In this document: positions 8,257 through 18,026 of the stretch, piece after piece | Layout: every line of letters begins with the position of its first letter | Position numbering within the stretch: the stretch's first letter is position 1 | Assembly (NCBI GenBank): GCA_965230525.1 | Contig: OZ246008.1 | Span: 3,658,001-3,722,000 of the forward strand | Direction: 5' to 3' | DNA: 64,000 bases | Origin: GCA-002733465 sp965230525 | GTDB lineage: Bacteria > Pseudomonadota > Gammaproteobacteria > Enterobacterales > Kangiellaceae | Made by a program: the position numbers and the translations under genes | Notes under the pieces: model-generated | The model's database searches: none | Told to the model about the DNA's origin: nothing | What the model saw: the letters and a program-made list of their open reading frames with translations, nothing else

Positions 8257-8880
8257 CTATTCTTCATCCAAACCCATTAGGTTTAGACACTTAACGGCTG
8301 CCATTTCTAAACTACCGACAATTTTTGCAGTCCGTGTTGATAGGTAAGAATGAGACAGTAACAATGGAATCGCCACGATTAATCCAAATGCGGTGGTATT
8401 CATTGCCACCGAAATACTTGCGGACAACAAATCAGCTTTATCCGCAGGATCGGCACTGGCCACCGCGGTGAACGCTTGAATCAAACCAACGATGGTACCA
8501 AGCAGCCCAAGCAAGGTTGCGATATTAGCGAAGGTTGCTAAATAGTGAGTCCGCTCTTCAAGCGCCGGTAGTGCTTCCATCATGCCTTCTTCCATGGCCA
8601 GTTCTACCGATCGTCGTTTGGCTGTTGCACTGTGTCGAGAAAAGCCATAGTTTAGTAATGTAGCCAATGGCGTTTTAACATTTTGCAGAAGCTTTTTAGC
8701 TCGCTCATAGTCTTGCGCTTTTAACATGGGCGCCAATTGCGACCATAGCTTTTTAGTTTTGTTATGTGTATTCAATAGATACATAAACCGCTCTATTGTA
8801 ATTGCAAGACCAATTGCAAAAACAATCAGGATTGGGTACATAAACGGTCCACCCGATTGAAATATCTTAGCAATTTCCAT
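8257..8880 (-). CDS. MotA/TolQ/ExbB-like proton channel subunit
   Basis: 207-residue inner-membrane protein with three helices: one near residues 13-34 and two in the C-terminal half. The conserved core motifs are present: TLLGLLGTIVGLIQAF in helix 2 and MNTTAFGLIVAIPLLL in helix 3, containing the channel threonines. The cytoplasmic loop between helices 1 and 2 is of normal length. It is first in a four-gene motor block (exbB, exbD, exbD, TonB/AgmX-like) and sits directly behind the T6SS kinase gene and a 60-codon gene. It is expected to form the stator pentamer for proton-driven force generation. Confidence 0.9.
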   Translation of the reverse strand: MEIAKIFQSGGPFMYPILIVFAIGLAITIERFMYLLNTHNKTKKLWSQLAPMLKAQDYERAKKLLQNVKTPLATLLNYGFSRHSATAKRRSVELAMEEGMMEALPALEERTHYLATFANIATLLGLLGTIVGLIQAFTAVASADPADKADLLSASISVAMNTTAFGLIVAIPLLLSHSYLSTRTAKIVGSLEMAAVKCLNLMGLDEE

Positions 8881-8908
8881 AATAAATTTAGCCTCTTTCT
8901 CTATTTAA

Positions 8909-9091
8909 TTAAAAGTTGAATAACTGATCCGACGGCGAGGTCGGTCGGGTGATGCCATTGTACTTGGAATTTATTTTATCAAGTAGTTGATTTCTTTGTT
9001 CGCGGTAAGACTCAAATGTCATCTCACGATTGTAATACCGTGTTGATAACGCTCTTACTTCCGAAAACAAACTTTGTTTCTGATTGATCAT
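8909..9091 (-). CDS. 60-residue protein coupled to ppkA
   Basis: A short gene whose ATG overlaps the stop of the kinase gene by four bases (ATGA), so it is almost certainly translated. It encodes a hydrophilic, probably helical protein. The middle part (Tyr-Tyr, then FESYREQRNQLLDKI) resembles SHOCT-like or helical oligomerisation segments in spacing, but I cannot assign a family. It sits exactly at the junction between the T6SS regulatory genes and the ExbB/ExbD motor genes, 28 bp before exbB, so it could be an adaptor between the two. That role is inference from position only. Confidence 0.65.
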   Translation of the reverse strand: MINQKQSLFSEVRALSTRYYNREMTFESYREQRNQLLDKINSKYNGITRPTSPSDQLFNF

Positions 9092-11865
9092 TTTATCTCT
9101 CTCAGTACTCTAAACCCAGTGACTGGATCAGCTTGACCAGAATGTGAGCTTTGGGTATCGATATTGCACTTTTCCAGCGGTATATTATACCCTCCGCCAA
9201 CGGCCATTAGCTTCTTTCCTTTACCGTAGACCCACTCACTGGCATTGCCCACATAATTGACCAAACCCCACTTATTTTGACGACCAACCGATACTCGTTC
9301 AAACTCATCGCCTTTACTAATACCTCGAGTGTTCAATTGGCAATTTCGGTTAGGATCAAGTGACGCTCTGCCCGCTTTCGCCGCATATTGCCACTCTTTT
9401 AGCGACGGTATTCGGTATTTCTGTTGACTACTTTCGCTCAACCATTGAACATACTGCTCCGCTAACCGCACAGGCAAATTAGAAACTGGTAATTTCTCAT
9501 CTTTGGTTAATATCTTTTTACAACGCTTAGTCGACTGGCAAAATAGATTAAATTCTTCTATCGATAACTCGTACTTGCCGATTGCAAAAGAAGGCACACC
9601 TTTCGCTGAAGGAACCACCACTAATTCAGGACCACTGCCAAGATTTGCCAATGAGTCTCGACAAGTCGCTCTTTTACCTCTAGCGCCTAAACCGGCTAAC
9701 GATCTTGAACAAGGATCTTTTGGCACTATGACAATCCCAGAAATATTTCGATTTCGTGTAAACAGTCTTAACGCATCTTTTTTGTACTCGGTTGCGCGCT
9801 CAGGAAATGCTTTTCCTATTCTAGTGATGCAACTAACCAAAGCTTCAACAATGGCCGCTTCGCGTCGTTGATATTCTCGCTTGTTAATAGAACGTAACTT
9901 TTTAACCGCAGTATCAAGGTTGCGCATATTGATCTGATTGGCTTGACACTTAAGTTGTGTTTGCACATTATCCATAGCAATATTAAACTGACTGTTTTTC
10001 TTCTTCTGTACAACTTGCGCGCGCTCATTTTTCTTAGCCTCAGCCAATCTTTTCTGCTGTTCTTTTGCCTCGGCCTCTTTTAACAATTGCTGTCGTTTTA
10101 TTTCCTCTTCGGCAGCAATTTTGGCAGCACTTATAGCTTCATCTAGCAACGCCTGTTGCTTATTTAGACGTTCACTATTCTCAGTATACCGAGCCGCATT
10201 TTCAATCAAGCTTTGAGCACCCGTTAAGTTCCCCTGAGTGCGCTGTTGTATAATTTGTTCAATATAAGCGTTAAACACTGTTTGTTCGGTATTGCTAAAC
10301 CACTCAAAATTGCTCTTTAAGAATTCCTCAAATTCTGAGTTTACCGTGGACTTCAACCACTTCTCACTGCTATCAAGCAAAGCTTCAACCCCCTGAAACT
10401 GTTTCCAGAGGTTAGCTTCCCAAGATTCTGAAAAAGTGTTTTCTTTTACCAAATCATCAATAGTGTTTCGATAATTTTCCATTCGAAGCGTAAACTCTAG
10501 CTCACTTCGAATTTCAGTTTCCGAAATCGAATAGTCTTGACCTTTGAAATATTGAAAGTAAACCGCTGCCGACGCGACAAGCGTTAACACTGCCATAATA
10601 GGTAAAACGATACTTGCACTTTTGCGGGTATATTGTTGTAAGAAGTCCTTAACTGTTTCAATCCTATTCTCTCGCTCAAAAGCTAAGGCCTTTTCGATTA
10701 CTTTCCATTGACGCCTTGAAATATGATTAATTCGTTTAGGTTTGAGCTTTTGCTTTTTGGCTTCATCTGCAGGCACTTTATTAAATGGATGACTGCCAGT
10801 AAAAAGTTCATAGGCTACGCAGCCCAAAGCATATATATCATCTCTTACATCGGGCTCTTTGCCGTCGAGCATTTCACTACTCGCATAGGCTGGCGTTAGC
10901 GCGCCTAAATCACCTGCATCGAAGATAGTTTTATCTTCTAAATTTTCCTCATAATGCTCAGCTTTGGCCACAGCGCGCGCGATGCCAAAGTCGAATACTT
11001 TGGTATCACCACTGTCAGTTACAAAGATATTTCCAGGTTTAAAATCAGAATGGATAATGTTTTGTTGATGCGCATAAATGAGCGCTTGGCAAATACTTTT
11101 TAAAATACTATCGGCATCTTCAGTGGGCAAGCCTGTTGATTTGTATTTCCTTATCAACTCATCTAATGGCTGACCTTCTAAATACTCCATGGTCATAAAT
11201 ACCGTGTCACCGTCACGGTCAAAATCATGTACGTTTACAATATTGGGATGAGCGATTCGCTGCGTTTTTCGAGACTCGCGTTGAAGCGCAATAAAGGCTT
11301 CTGGATGTTCTTTAAATTCATCCCCCAAAACTTTGACTGCCAAATAGGGATCTTTGTCACCCGCTTCAACCTTAACCAAATCTTTGGCTTTATAAACAAC
11401 CCCCATGCCGCCAGCACCGAGCACTTTTTCAAGCACGAATCTCTCTTTTAACAGATCACTAGACGTGTTTTTTTTATCGGGCGAAATTGTGGCGGGTTGA
11501 CTGCTTCCAGTTGGTCCCGATTTATTACGAGGCGCGCGCTTGGTAGCCGGCTGAAACCGAGTTGCGTCGGGTTTGCTCGGTCTCGACTTCTTGGCGATTC
11601 GAGTTTTATCGTTTTCAGTTTCCTCAACGGCACTTTCTTTGGGACGGACTTTATTTGGCCTAGCTATTCTCGTTTTATCGTCAGCTATAGTGCGTTTACT
11701 CTTTGCTATTCTGGTTTTGTCTGTCGGCGTCGGTCGTGACTTTTTTACGATCCGAGTTTTATCAGAAGAATCGCTATCACTTTGCTCTGTCTCATGCGAT
11801 ACCTGACCTGTTGATGCCGCCGTAGAACTTACCTTAGTTTTGTTTTGATCGTCGGAATTAGTCAC
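9088..11865 (-). CDS. ppkA: T6SS serine/threonine kinase PpkA with SUMF/FGE-like sensor domain
   Basis: 925 residues from a GTG that overlaps the pppA stop (TAGTG). Order: a disordered N-terminus with four copies of DKTRI (residues 35, 49, 63, 86) and a DATRF (100); a protein kinase domain at about 142-405 with GAGGMGVVYKA, Lys178, HSDFKPGN (272-279, Asp274) and DFG (292-294); a membrane helix near 415-440; a coiled periplasmic segment; and a C-terminal SUMF1/FGE-sulfatase fold at about 740-925 ending in a GGG...GFRVLRE motif. In HSI-1-type systems PpkA phosphorylates FHA-bound targets to activate assembly. The HRD motif is HSD here, so it is a non-RD kinase. The DKTRI threonines are likely autophosphorylation and FHA-docking sites (inference). 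Confidence 0.92.
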   Translation of the reverse strand: MTNSDDQNKTKVSSTAASTGQVSHETEQSDSDSSDKTRIVKKSRPTPTDKTRIAKSKRTIADDKTRIARPNKVRPKESAVEETENDKTRIAKKSRPSKPDATRFQPATKRAPRNKSGPTGSSQPATISPDKKNTSSDLLKERFVLEKVLGAGGMGVVYKAKDLVKVEAGDKDPYLAVKVLGDEFKEHPEAFIALQRESRKTQRIAHPNIVNVHDFDRDGDTVFMTMEYLEGQPLDELIRKYKSTGLPTEDADSILKSICQALIYAHQQNIIHSDFKPGNIFVTDSGDTKVFDFGIARAVAKAEHYEENLEDKTIFDAGDLGALTPAYASSEMLDGKEPDVRDDIYALGCVAYELFTGSHPFNKVPADEAKKQKLKPKRINHISRRQWKVIEKALAFERENRIETVKDFLQQYTRKSASIVLPIMAVLTLVASAAVYFQYFKGQDYSISETEIRSELEFTLRMENYRNTIDDLVKENTFSESWEANLWKQFQGVEALLDSSEKWLKSTVNSEFEEFLKSNFEWFSNTEQTVFNAYIEQIIQQRTQGNLTGAQSLIENAARYTENSERLNKQQALLDEAISAAKIAAEEEIKRQQLLKEAEAKEQQKRLAEAKKNERAQVVQKKKNSQFNIAMDNVQTQLKCQANQINMRNLDTAVKKLRSINKREYQRREAAIVEALVSCITRIGKAFPERATEYKKDALRLFTRNRNISGIVIVPKDPCSRSLAGLGARGKRATCRDSLANLGSGPELVVVPSAKGVPSFAIGKYELSIEEFNLFCQSTKRCKKILTKDEKLPVSNLPVRLAEQYVQWLSESSQQKYRIPSLKEWQYAAKAGRASLDPNRNCQLNTRGISKGDEFERVSVGRQNKWGLVNYVGNASEWVYGKGKKLMAVGGGYNIPLEKCNIDTQSSHSGQADPVTGFRVLREIK

Positions 11866-12656
11866 TAGTATAAACTTCTACTTCTATCGACAACTTCTCG
11901 GGAAATGTTTTTTTCAAATCCCCCCTTCACAACGATGACGGAAACATTGTCCGGCGCGCCCTTGTCCAGCGCAGATTCGATAAGCTGATTTACTTTTTCG
12001 TTGTTTTCACTTTTTTCCAAATGAGCACTAAGTTCATCTTGGTCAAGCATGTTATATAAACCATCACTACACAGCAAAAACGTATCGCCAGTGCTCGCAT
12101 CAAATGCATTGATATCGACACAAAAATCCTCATCAACTCCGACAGCTCTAGTAATTACGTTTGATTCTGGGTGATTTTCAGCTTCCTGTTCGCTAATTCT
12201 TCCTTGCTCAATTAACTCTTCGACCCGACTATGGTCTCGAGTAAGCCTTTCTAATTGACCTTTACGATAGCGATACAAGCGAGAGTCGCCAACCCACATA
12301 CAAATACCTACGCGCCCTGAAATAATTAAAACAACGATAGTACTGCCGACGGTTTTATTATCTAAAACGTCTCTAGAATAATCCAACAGTCGTTGATTGA
12401 CCTCAATCAACGCATCTTCCACATCATTCACCAGGCAGGTTAAATCATTACTAGGTTCAATATAATCAATCGCCTCTAAAATCATTTTACTGGCGACATC
12501 GCCGACTTCATGCCCCCCCATCCCATCGGCCACCGCCCAGAGGCCAAGTTCAGGTTTACTGAGAATTGCATCTTCATTGACAGAACGAACTCTACCTACG
12601 TTGGTATCGCCCGCATGTTCCCAGATTACTTTTCGTCGAATGGTTTGTTCATTCAT
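11865..12656 (-). CDS. pppA: T6SS PP2C-family phosphatase PppA
   Basis: 263-residue metal-dependent Ser/Thr phosphatase. All hallmark segments are present: RSVNEDA near the start, AVADGMGGHEVGD (metal-binding Asp), the LLCSDGLYNML region and GAPDNVSVIVV at the end. It opposes PpkA in the threonine-phosphorylation switch that turns the apparatus on and off. It starts about 30 bp after tagF and its stop overlaps the ppkA start. No membrane segment, so cytoplasmic. Confidence 0.92.
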   Translation of the reverse strand: MNEQTIRRKVIWEHAGDTNVGRVRSVNEDAILSKPELGLWAVADGMGGHEVGDVASKMILEAIDYIEPSNDLTCLVNDVEDALIEVNQRLLDYSRDVLDNKTVGSTIVVLIISGRVGICMWVGDSRLYRYRKGQLERLTRDHSRVEELIEQGRISEQEAENHPESNVITRAVGVDEDFCVDINAFDASTGDTFLLCSDGLYNMLDQDELSAHLEKSENNEKVNQLIESALDKGAPDNVSVIVVKGGFEKNISREVVDRSRSLY

Positions 12657-12686
12657 ATCTTTCTACTTAACCGCTTTAACTCATAC

Positions 12687-13418
12687 TTAGCTTTGCAACA
12701 TTTCTAGCTGATAAGGTATTGGCCAATTCCAATGCTCCCACTGTCCGTCTATCATCGCTGCAACACTCCCAATCTTTGGCAAGTTTTGTGAAATGGCCAT
12801 ACATGGATTGACATGTTCTGAACCCAAAGTTCGCCACACACTGTAACTTCTCAAAGAGTTGCTCAGGAAGGAATCCAACAAGTATGGAAAAACAAGGTTG
12901 GGAGACTGCTCCTCAAATTCTAGATTGATCACCGTTGAAAATTGCGCCGGAGGACTCGGATATTTTCTATAAGCGGTATATTCCACCATGGGTATGTTTT
13001 CGATTTCATTTAAGAGTTCATCAATATCAAGTTCGCCGTCCAGAGAACTAAACAACAGCTCTTCGACTGCTTCATACCAATCTTCTTGCAGCTGAGAGTA
13101 CTCAAATAAATTGACCCCTTCGGGTAACCGACTTAGAACTGAAATCGGAAAATAACGTCCGACACGATCAACGCTCGGTAGCATGACGCCCAACCAGCTT
13201 TGATCATCCAGCACGCCTTGCGAAAAACTGAACCGCCAAATTGGACTAGTGAGATAAATATCGAGCCAGCTTTCCCCGAGTTGTTCTCTTGAGCCAGCAA
13301 CAAAACTTTGTAGCCATTCATCCCATACTTCGATCAACTGCGGGGGAAGATTTCGATAAACGAAATCTCCGTGAAGTGGCAATTTACCGTAGATTCCTGT
13401 TAGTCGATTTTCTGACAT
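12687..13418 (-). CDS. tagF: T6SS post-translational repressor TagF (ImpM)
   Basis: TagF/ImpM-type protein: IYGKLPLHGDFVYRNLP near the N-terminus and WRFSFSQGVLDDQSWLGVMLPSVDRVGRYFP are characteristic. I place the start at the ATG at 13418, giving 243 residues, because it overlaps the tssM stop as TAATG; an upstream in-frame ATG at 13436 lies inside tssM. TagF proteins hold the apparatus inactive, in known cases by binding the FHA protein, independently of or in parallel with PpkA/PppA. No fusion to PppA here, unlike in some species. Confidence 0.9.
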   Translation of the reverse strand: MSENRLTGIYGKLPLHGDFVYRNLPPQLIEVWDEWLQSFVAGSREQLGESWLDIYLTSPIWRFSFSQGVLDDQSWLGVMLPSVDRVGRYFPISVLSRLPEGVNLFEYSQLQEDWYEAVEELLFSSLDGELDIDELLNEIENIPMVEYTAYRKYPSPPAQFSTVINLEFEEQSPNLVFPYLLDSFLSNSLRSYSVWRTLGSEHVNPCMAISQNLPKIGSVAAMIDGQWEHWNWPIPYQLEMLQS

Positions 13419-16400
13419 TAAATTGACTCTGGACACCGAAAGGCGCCAAGTAGATTTTTACTAAACGGATTATTTACACTCTTGGCTTTAACAATGTAAT
13501 CAATTTCATGCTCTACGGTCATGCTTCTACCGCTACTTGTGGTGAGCTTATCGGCGACCGAGAAATTCATTTTATACATCTTAGCGACTGAAGTTTTTCG
13601 CAGTTGAGCGCTATCTTGCAGCTTAAACCATGCCCACGGGCCATTGAAAACTTTGGAGTGATGCTCGCCTTTGAGGTCTTCAAACAAGATTCTTACTCTT
13701 TGATTTTCGTCTTCACCAGACCACGACATATTTTTCCAAAACTTTGGCCCATGATTATAAGTAAGCTTTTGCCGGCCTAGCTCCAAGGTAAACCGCGCTG
13801 TATTTTTGCTCATATTGTCAGGTTTCAATTGGAACGAAATGCTAGGTACCGCTGGATTGGCTTTAAAAAACACCTGTCGAATCATTTGCGCCCGTTGTAA
13901 TTGGCTAAGCAATCGAGGCGAAAGCGATAGGTGGCGACCTGAAACGACCTTATTTTCCCAACCTCTCTTGTTTATAAAAGGAGCTAGGTATTGCTTTTCA
14001 AATTTATCCAGAGTGCCTTGTGCTTTAAAGAACTCGCTAAAATCAATAATTGCCAACTCCTCTCTAGAATTACGATTTAGCGGATATCCATTGGCTAAGC
14101 CCCTCGAATAAGCACTATAAACTTGGTTGCGCCATTCCGAATCTAAATAGCGTCGCGTCGACTGAATCACCACTTTCCAAGACTGATCGGCCAAATCGAT
14201 AAACCAACTCTTAACAGGATCAGGGAGCTTTTTACCGTAAGAATCGATTTGCGTTATTGCGTTACCAACATTATTTTCAAAACGCGCCTTGCTAATTTCA
14301 AACGCTTGCTTACTCGGATCGGGAGCCAACATTATGCCATCGATAAAATCATGCAACTGTTGGATGTTTTGAATAGCAGCGTTAATGGGAGCCGCTCTTT
14401 GACCAGACTCTCTAGAAAGCGCATTTAAATTTTGGAATTGTTTATCAACTTTGGTACCGCGATTACTGTTAAGCTTGCCAGCCAGTAGGCCAGCAGCTTG
14501 TTTAGTTTTCTTACCTACTCGCTTGGTTGCCTTTGAGTTGGGTACGGCATCGGGAAGTGGTGGCATTAACTCGGTATTCTCGCGAGACACCTGCAAAATC
14601 GCAATAAGCGGTGAATAAACAGGGTCGGTCATAATCGCTAGAACTTCGGTTGCATGACGCATATCTCGAAATTCAATAACCTTAAGTGCTTGTAGTACCT
14701 TTTTCCAAGTATCTAAGTATTCGGACAAATAATGATCTTTAACTTGTTCACTAATCTCATCCAAGTCTTCTTCAACGAAATCTGTTTTTGCTTTATTGTC
14801 TTCTGATAGCACCCAGCGATCTTGCATAATTCCACTAATAACTTCGGACTGCGGCGATAGATCGATGGCATTGTAGCCTTCAAGAGTAAACATCCAAGGA
14901 ATTTGCAATCGTTGACTGATTTGCGAGTCGATTTTAAATGTATCTCTTACAGACTCTCCAAAATAATTAAGCAAATCAATTGATTCAGAATACTCTGGAC
15001 TCGTTCTTATTCGCCCGTAGATTCTCTGAGACACTGGAACTCGCAACAACAATTGTCGTGTATTATTTACTAAGCTAGCGTTTAGTTCGGAAGGCTCAAG
15101 CTCCAACTTTAGCAAATTTTCCAGATGGACCAGTAATTGTTTGCGCTGAGTTGCTTCGCCATATAAGCGTTCACTTAAATTAGTTTTAAACCAGTCTAAA
15201 ATAATTTGTGAATCCATTCGCTCCAACTTTTCGAACATCAGGTAAACCCGAAAAGTATTGTACAGATCCCCTCCTCGGTGCCCTTGCTTTAAATAGCCGG
15301 CTAAATATTTCACAAGTCTCGGTTGTAGGATGGTTTTTAATTTTTGCTGATACGCAGTATCAGCAGCGCTATCAACATTACTATCGTAAAGCCCTAAACT
15401 TGATAACCATGGGTGCTCTTCTTTGTCATAAACCTTACTGGCTTGTAGCAAAGGATTTAATGAAGGCAAGGTGACTCGTAAATCACTGCTACGCGAATTG
15501 ACTCGCTTCGATTCGGCTTTAAATTCTGCAATATGTTGCTGAACATCCGACATATAAGCCTTGTGCTGTGTAACACTTCCAGCCCAAACGCTAATGAAGC
15601 CTATAAACGTTGCTGCTATTCCGACAAACCCAGCTTTTCTTCCCCAAAATATAAATTTTTCATAACGTCTATTAGAGCCTACCAATTCGGACTCTGGAAA
15701 AATGACTTGTTTAAACAAGTTACCTAAAAAATAACTCTTACCTTGTTGTCCACCATGGTGAGCGACATCTCGTGCAAATCCAAAGTTTGATGCGACCGAG
15801 GTCATTAAGCGATCGATCGGAGTGCCATCTTGAGTACCACTGGTGAAGTAAACACCACGTAAATAGGGTTGATATTGGAATCGATTCTTGGCAAATGTCT
15901 GCTTAACAAAGCCAGATATAATCGCCTGTAAATTTTCCATTTGCTGTGGAAAACCTTCAATGACTCCGCGTCGATTCACATCTCTTTCTTGATGGACACG
16001 CCACAACACTCTATCGTATAACCTTTGCAGTAAAGACTGATATTCATCGTCAAAATATTCAAAGTCAGGGTTATCAGAAGGCTTATCGGCATTGGGTAAA
16101 GAGACGCCCCAAACCTGTTCTCGCTCTTCTTTACTTAAGTCTTCAAAAAACTCAGTAAAACCAGATACTAGATCAGACTTGGTAAACATCAGATAGATAG
16201 GAAATCTGATTTCTAATTTTTCCATTAACTCATCAATTCGCGAGCGAATGGTTTTAGCGTGTGCCAACCGTTCTTCTTCTGTTTGCATCAATAAGTCTTG
16301 CAAACTAATGGCAACAATTGCGCCGTTAATCGGCCTTCTTGTGCGGTTGCGCTTTAGTAAGTTTAAGAAACCTTCCCAAGCCGAACTATCAACCGCCCGA

Positions 16401-16999
16401 TGACTGTCTTGGGTGGTATAACGCCCTGCGGTATCAACTAATACTGCATCATTAGTAAACCACCAATCGCAATTTCTGGTGCCACCGACTCCTTGCAGCG
16501 CGCCTTTGCCAAATTTTTCAGCTAAGGGAAAATCTAAGGTTGAGTTAACGAGTGCCGTTGTTTTACCCGAACCTGGCGGCCCGATTATGATGTACCAAGG
16601 AAGCTCGTAAAGTGCTTTGTTTGAACTCTTTCCTTTAAATTGAGTTTTCTTTAACGTAGCGAGAGCATCTGAAAAACGTTGTCCTATTTGATTTATTTCT
16701 TGCGAGGATTGGTCGTTTACCTCATTCATTGCATTTTGTTTTTGATTTTTTTCTAGGTCCTCAACCAATTCTTCATTATGTTTTTTATTTTGAAACTGCT
16801 GTCTTAAATTATTCAGTCCCCATATAACCACAAGAATAATGATGGCAATAAGCCGCGCAACCACACTCGCTAAAGGTGCCGTATTTTCTTCGCCAAACTT
16901 GAGTTGCGGACCAATAAACCAAACTAAGATAGATATGGCGATCAATCCAAGGACAGAAAGAACAATTCGATTTTTAAAAAAACTTATAATTTTTTTCAT
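13418..16999 (-). CDS. tssM: T6SS membrane-complex protein TssM (IcmF)
   Basis: 1193 residues. Two N-terminal membrane helices (about 12-30 and 42-61), a cytoplasmic NTPase-like domain with an intact Walker A (GPPGSGKT at 140-147), a third helix near residue 450, and a large periplasmic part ending in the IcmF C-terminal beta domain (FTLELGRQKLTYNHGP then WSG). This is the usual size and layout. TssM forms the trans-envelope channel with TssL and the lipoprotein TssJ. The next gene, tagF, is translationally coupled through TAATG. Confidence 0.95.
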   Translation of the reverse strand: MKKIISFFKNRIVLSVLGLIAISILVWFIGPQLKFGEENTAPLASVVARLIAIIILVVIWGLNNLRQQFQNKKHNEELVEDLEKNQKQNAMNEVNDQSSQEINQIGQRFSDALATLKKTQFKGKSSNKALYELPWYIIIGPPGSGKTTALVNSTLDFPLAEKFGKGALQGVGGTRNCDWWFTNDAVLVDTAGRYTTQDSHRAVDSSAWEGFLNLLKRNRTRRPINGAIVAISLQDLLMQTEEERLAHAKTIRSRIDELMEKLEIRFPIYLMFTKSDLVSGFTEFFEDLSKEEREQVWGVSLPNADKPSDNPDFEYFDDEYQSLLQRLYDRVLWRVHQERDVNRRGVIEGFPQQMENLQAIISGFVKQTFAKNRFQYQPYLRGVYFTSGTQDGTPIDRLMTSVASNFGFARDVAHHGGQQGKSYFLGNLFKQVIFPESELVGSNRRYEKFIFWGRKAGFVGIAATFIGFISVWAGSVTQHKAYMSDVQQHIAEFKAESKRVNSRSSDLRVTLPSLNPLLQASKVYDKEEHPWLSSLGLYDSNVDSAADTAYQQKLKTILQPRLVKYLAGYLKQGHRGGDLYNTFRVYLMFEKLERMDSQIILDWFKTNLSERLYGEATQRKQLLVHLENLLKLELEPSELNASLVNNTRQLLLRVPVSQRIYGRIRTSPEYSESIDLLNYFGESVRDTFKIDSQISQRLQIPWMFTLEGYNAIDLSPQSEVISGIMQDRWVLSEDNKAKTDFVEEDLDEISEQVKDHYLSEYLDTWKKVLQALKVIEFRDMRHATEVLAIMTDPVYSPLIAILQVSRENTELMPPLPDAVPNSKATKRVGKKTKQAAGLLAGKLNSNRGTKVDKQFQNLNALSRESGQRAAPINAAIQNIQQLHDFIDGIMLAPDPSKQAFEISKARFENNVGNAITQIDSYGKKLPDPVKSWFIDLADQSWKVVIQSTRRYLDSEWRNQVYSAYSRGLANGYPLNRNSREELAIIDFSEFFKAQGTLDKFEKQYLAPFINKRGWENKVVSGRHLSLSPRLLSQLQRAQMIRQVFFKANPAVPSISFQLKPDNMSKNTARFTLELGRQKLTYNHGPKFWKNMSWSGEDENQRVRILFEDLKGEHHSKVFNGPWAWFKLQDSAQLRKTSVAKMYKMNFSVADKLTTSSGRSMTVEHEIDYIVKAKSVNNPFSKNLLGAFRCPESI

Positions 17000-17090
17000 T
17001 TTAGTCTTAATTCATTTACTTTTTATTTAAAAGCCAACAGAGTGCTGGCAACATGGCTTAATCGCAGTGATAGCCATCTGTGATTTTTAT

Positions 17091-17969
17091 TTACTCAGTC
17101 TTGTCTGTCTCTACAATTTCATTAAGTTGAGTCATAGCCGGATTTGATGACTCATATAACCAATATCGAAAACCCGAATAGCTAACAACCAAAATGGCGG
17201 CTGCAACGCTGGCCACCACCCACATTGGCAAGTAATCAGTCAAACTATTATTGGTCTTACCGAGTCCCTGCCAATTTGGCGACAAAGCGCGCTCATATTC
17301 GCCACGGTAGCTACGAATAATTGAAAATAATTCATCTCTAACTTGCTCCAAAGCATCTCGGCCGCGATCCGCAAAGCGGTATCGACCTTCAAATCCAAGG
17401 CTAATGAGGATATACATCAGTTCTAGCATATCTAAGTTTTCTGAGGGCGATTGTCGCAAGTGATCTAATATTTTGAAAAACTTTTCGCCACCAGAGGTTT
17501 CGTTATGAAACACACTTAGTAGCGTTTTTTGTGGCCAGTGGCTTTCAGCCCCCCAAGGCGTATTTAAAACAATTTCGTCGAGTGCTGAGCAAAGTACATA
17601 TCGCGCCGAAATCGCTATTTCAGGTTTTATGTCCAATTTTTGTAAACGCGATTGAAACTCACGAATTTCTCGACTCAAACTCTGATGTAAGCCTGCTACA
17701 TCGGCGTGGCTAGCGGTATTTCTGGTTTTCTCAAATACCGCTATTAGCGTGGCCGCAGAGTTTACTATGGGGTTTAAACCGTAGGCGGTCTCAAACTGAG
17801 CATTTGAAGGTGCATAAGGTTGAGTATATTGTTGATTTGTTTGAGGCGGCGGTGTTTGCCGTGCATTGGGTTGCGCGCGCCGACGCCCAGGCGTCGGCTT
17901 TACTATGGTTTGATCTTGGTTTCGAGCAGCTCGTGGACGAAACACCGTTTTATCGTTTTCTGAACTCAT
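17091..17969 (-). CDS. tssL: T6SS membrane-complex protein TssL (DotU) with N-terminal phospho-motifs
   Basis: 292 residues: a disordered cytoplasmic N-terminus of about 65 residues, the helical DotU domain (ALDEIVLNTPWG, then SLGFEGRYRF), and one C-terminal membrane helix at about 250-270. There is no peptidoglycan-binding OmpA extension. The N-terminus contains DKTVFRP (Thr8) and DQTIVKP (Thr21), which resemble the DKTRI motifs in PpkA of this window. In Agrobacterium, PpkA phosphorylates TssL near its N-terminus to create an FHA-binding site, so these threonines are good candidates for the same switch (inference). Confidence 0.93.
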   Translation of the reverse strand: MSSENDKTVFRPRAARNQDQTIVKPTPGRRRAQPNARQTPPPQTNQQYTQPYAPSNAQFETAYGLNPIVNSAATLIAVFEKTRNTASHADVAGLHQSLSREIREFQSRLQKLDIKPEIAISARYVLCSALDEIVLNTPWGAESHWPQKTLLSVFHNETSGGEKFFKILDHLRQSPSENLDMLELMYILISLGFEGRYRFADRGRDALEQVRDELFSIIRSYRGEYERALSPNWQGLGKTNNSLTDYLPMWVVASVAAAILVVSYSGFRYWLYESSNPAMTQLNEIVETDKTE

Positions 17970-18026
17970 CGCTATTTAAACTCCTCATTATCCCTAACCT
18001 GTCGACAAAGACGATAGTTTGGATGG

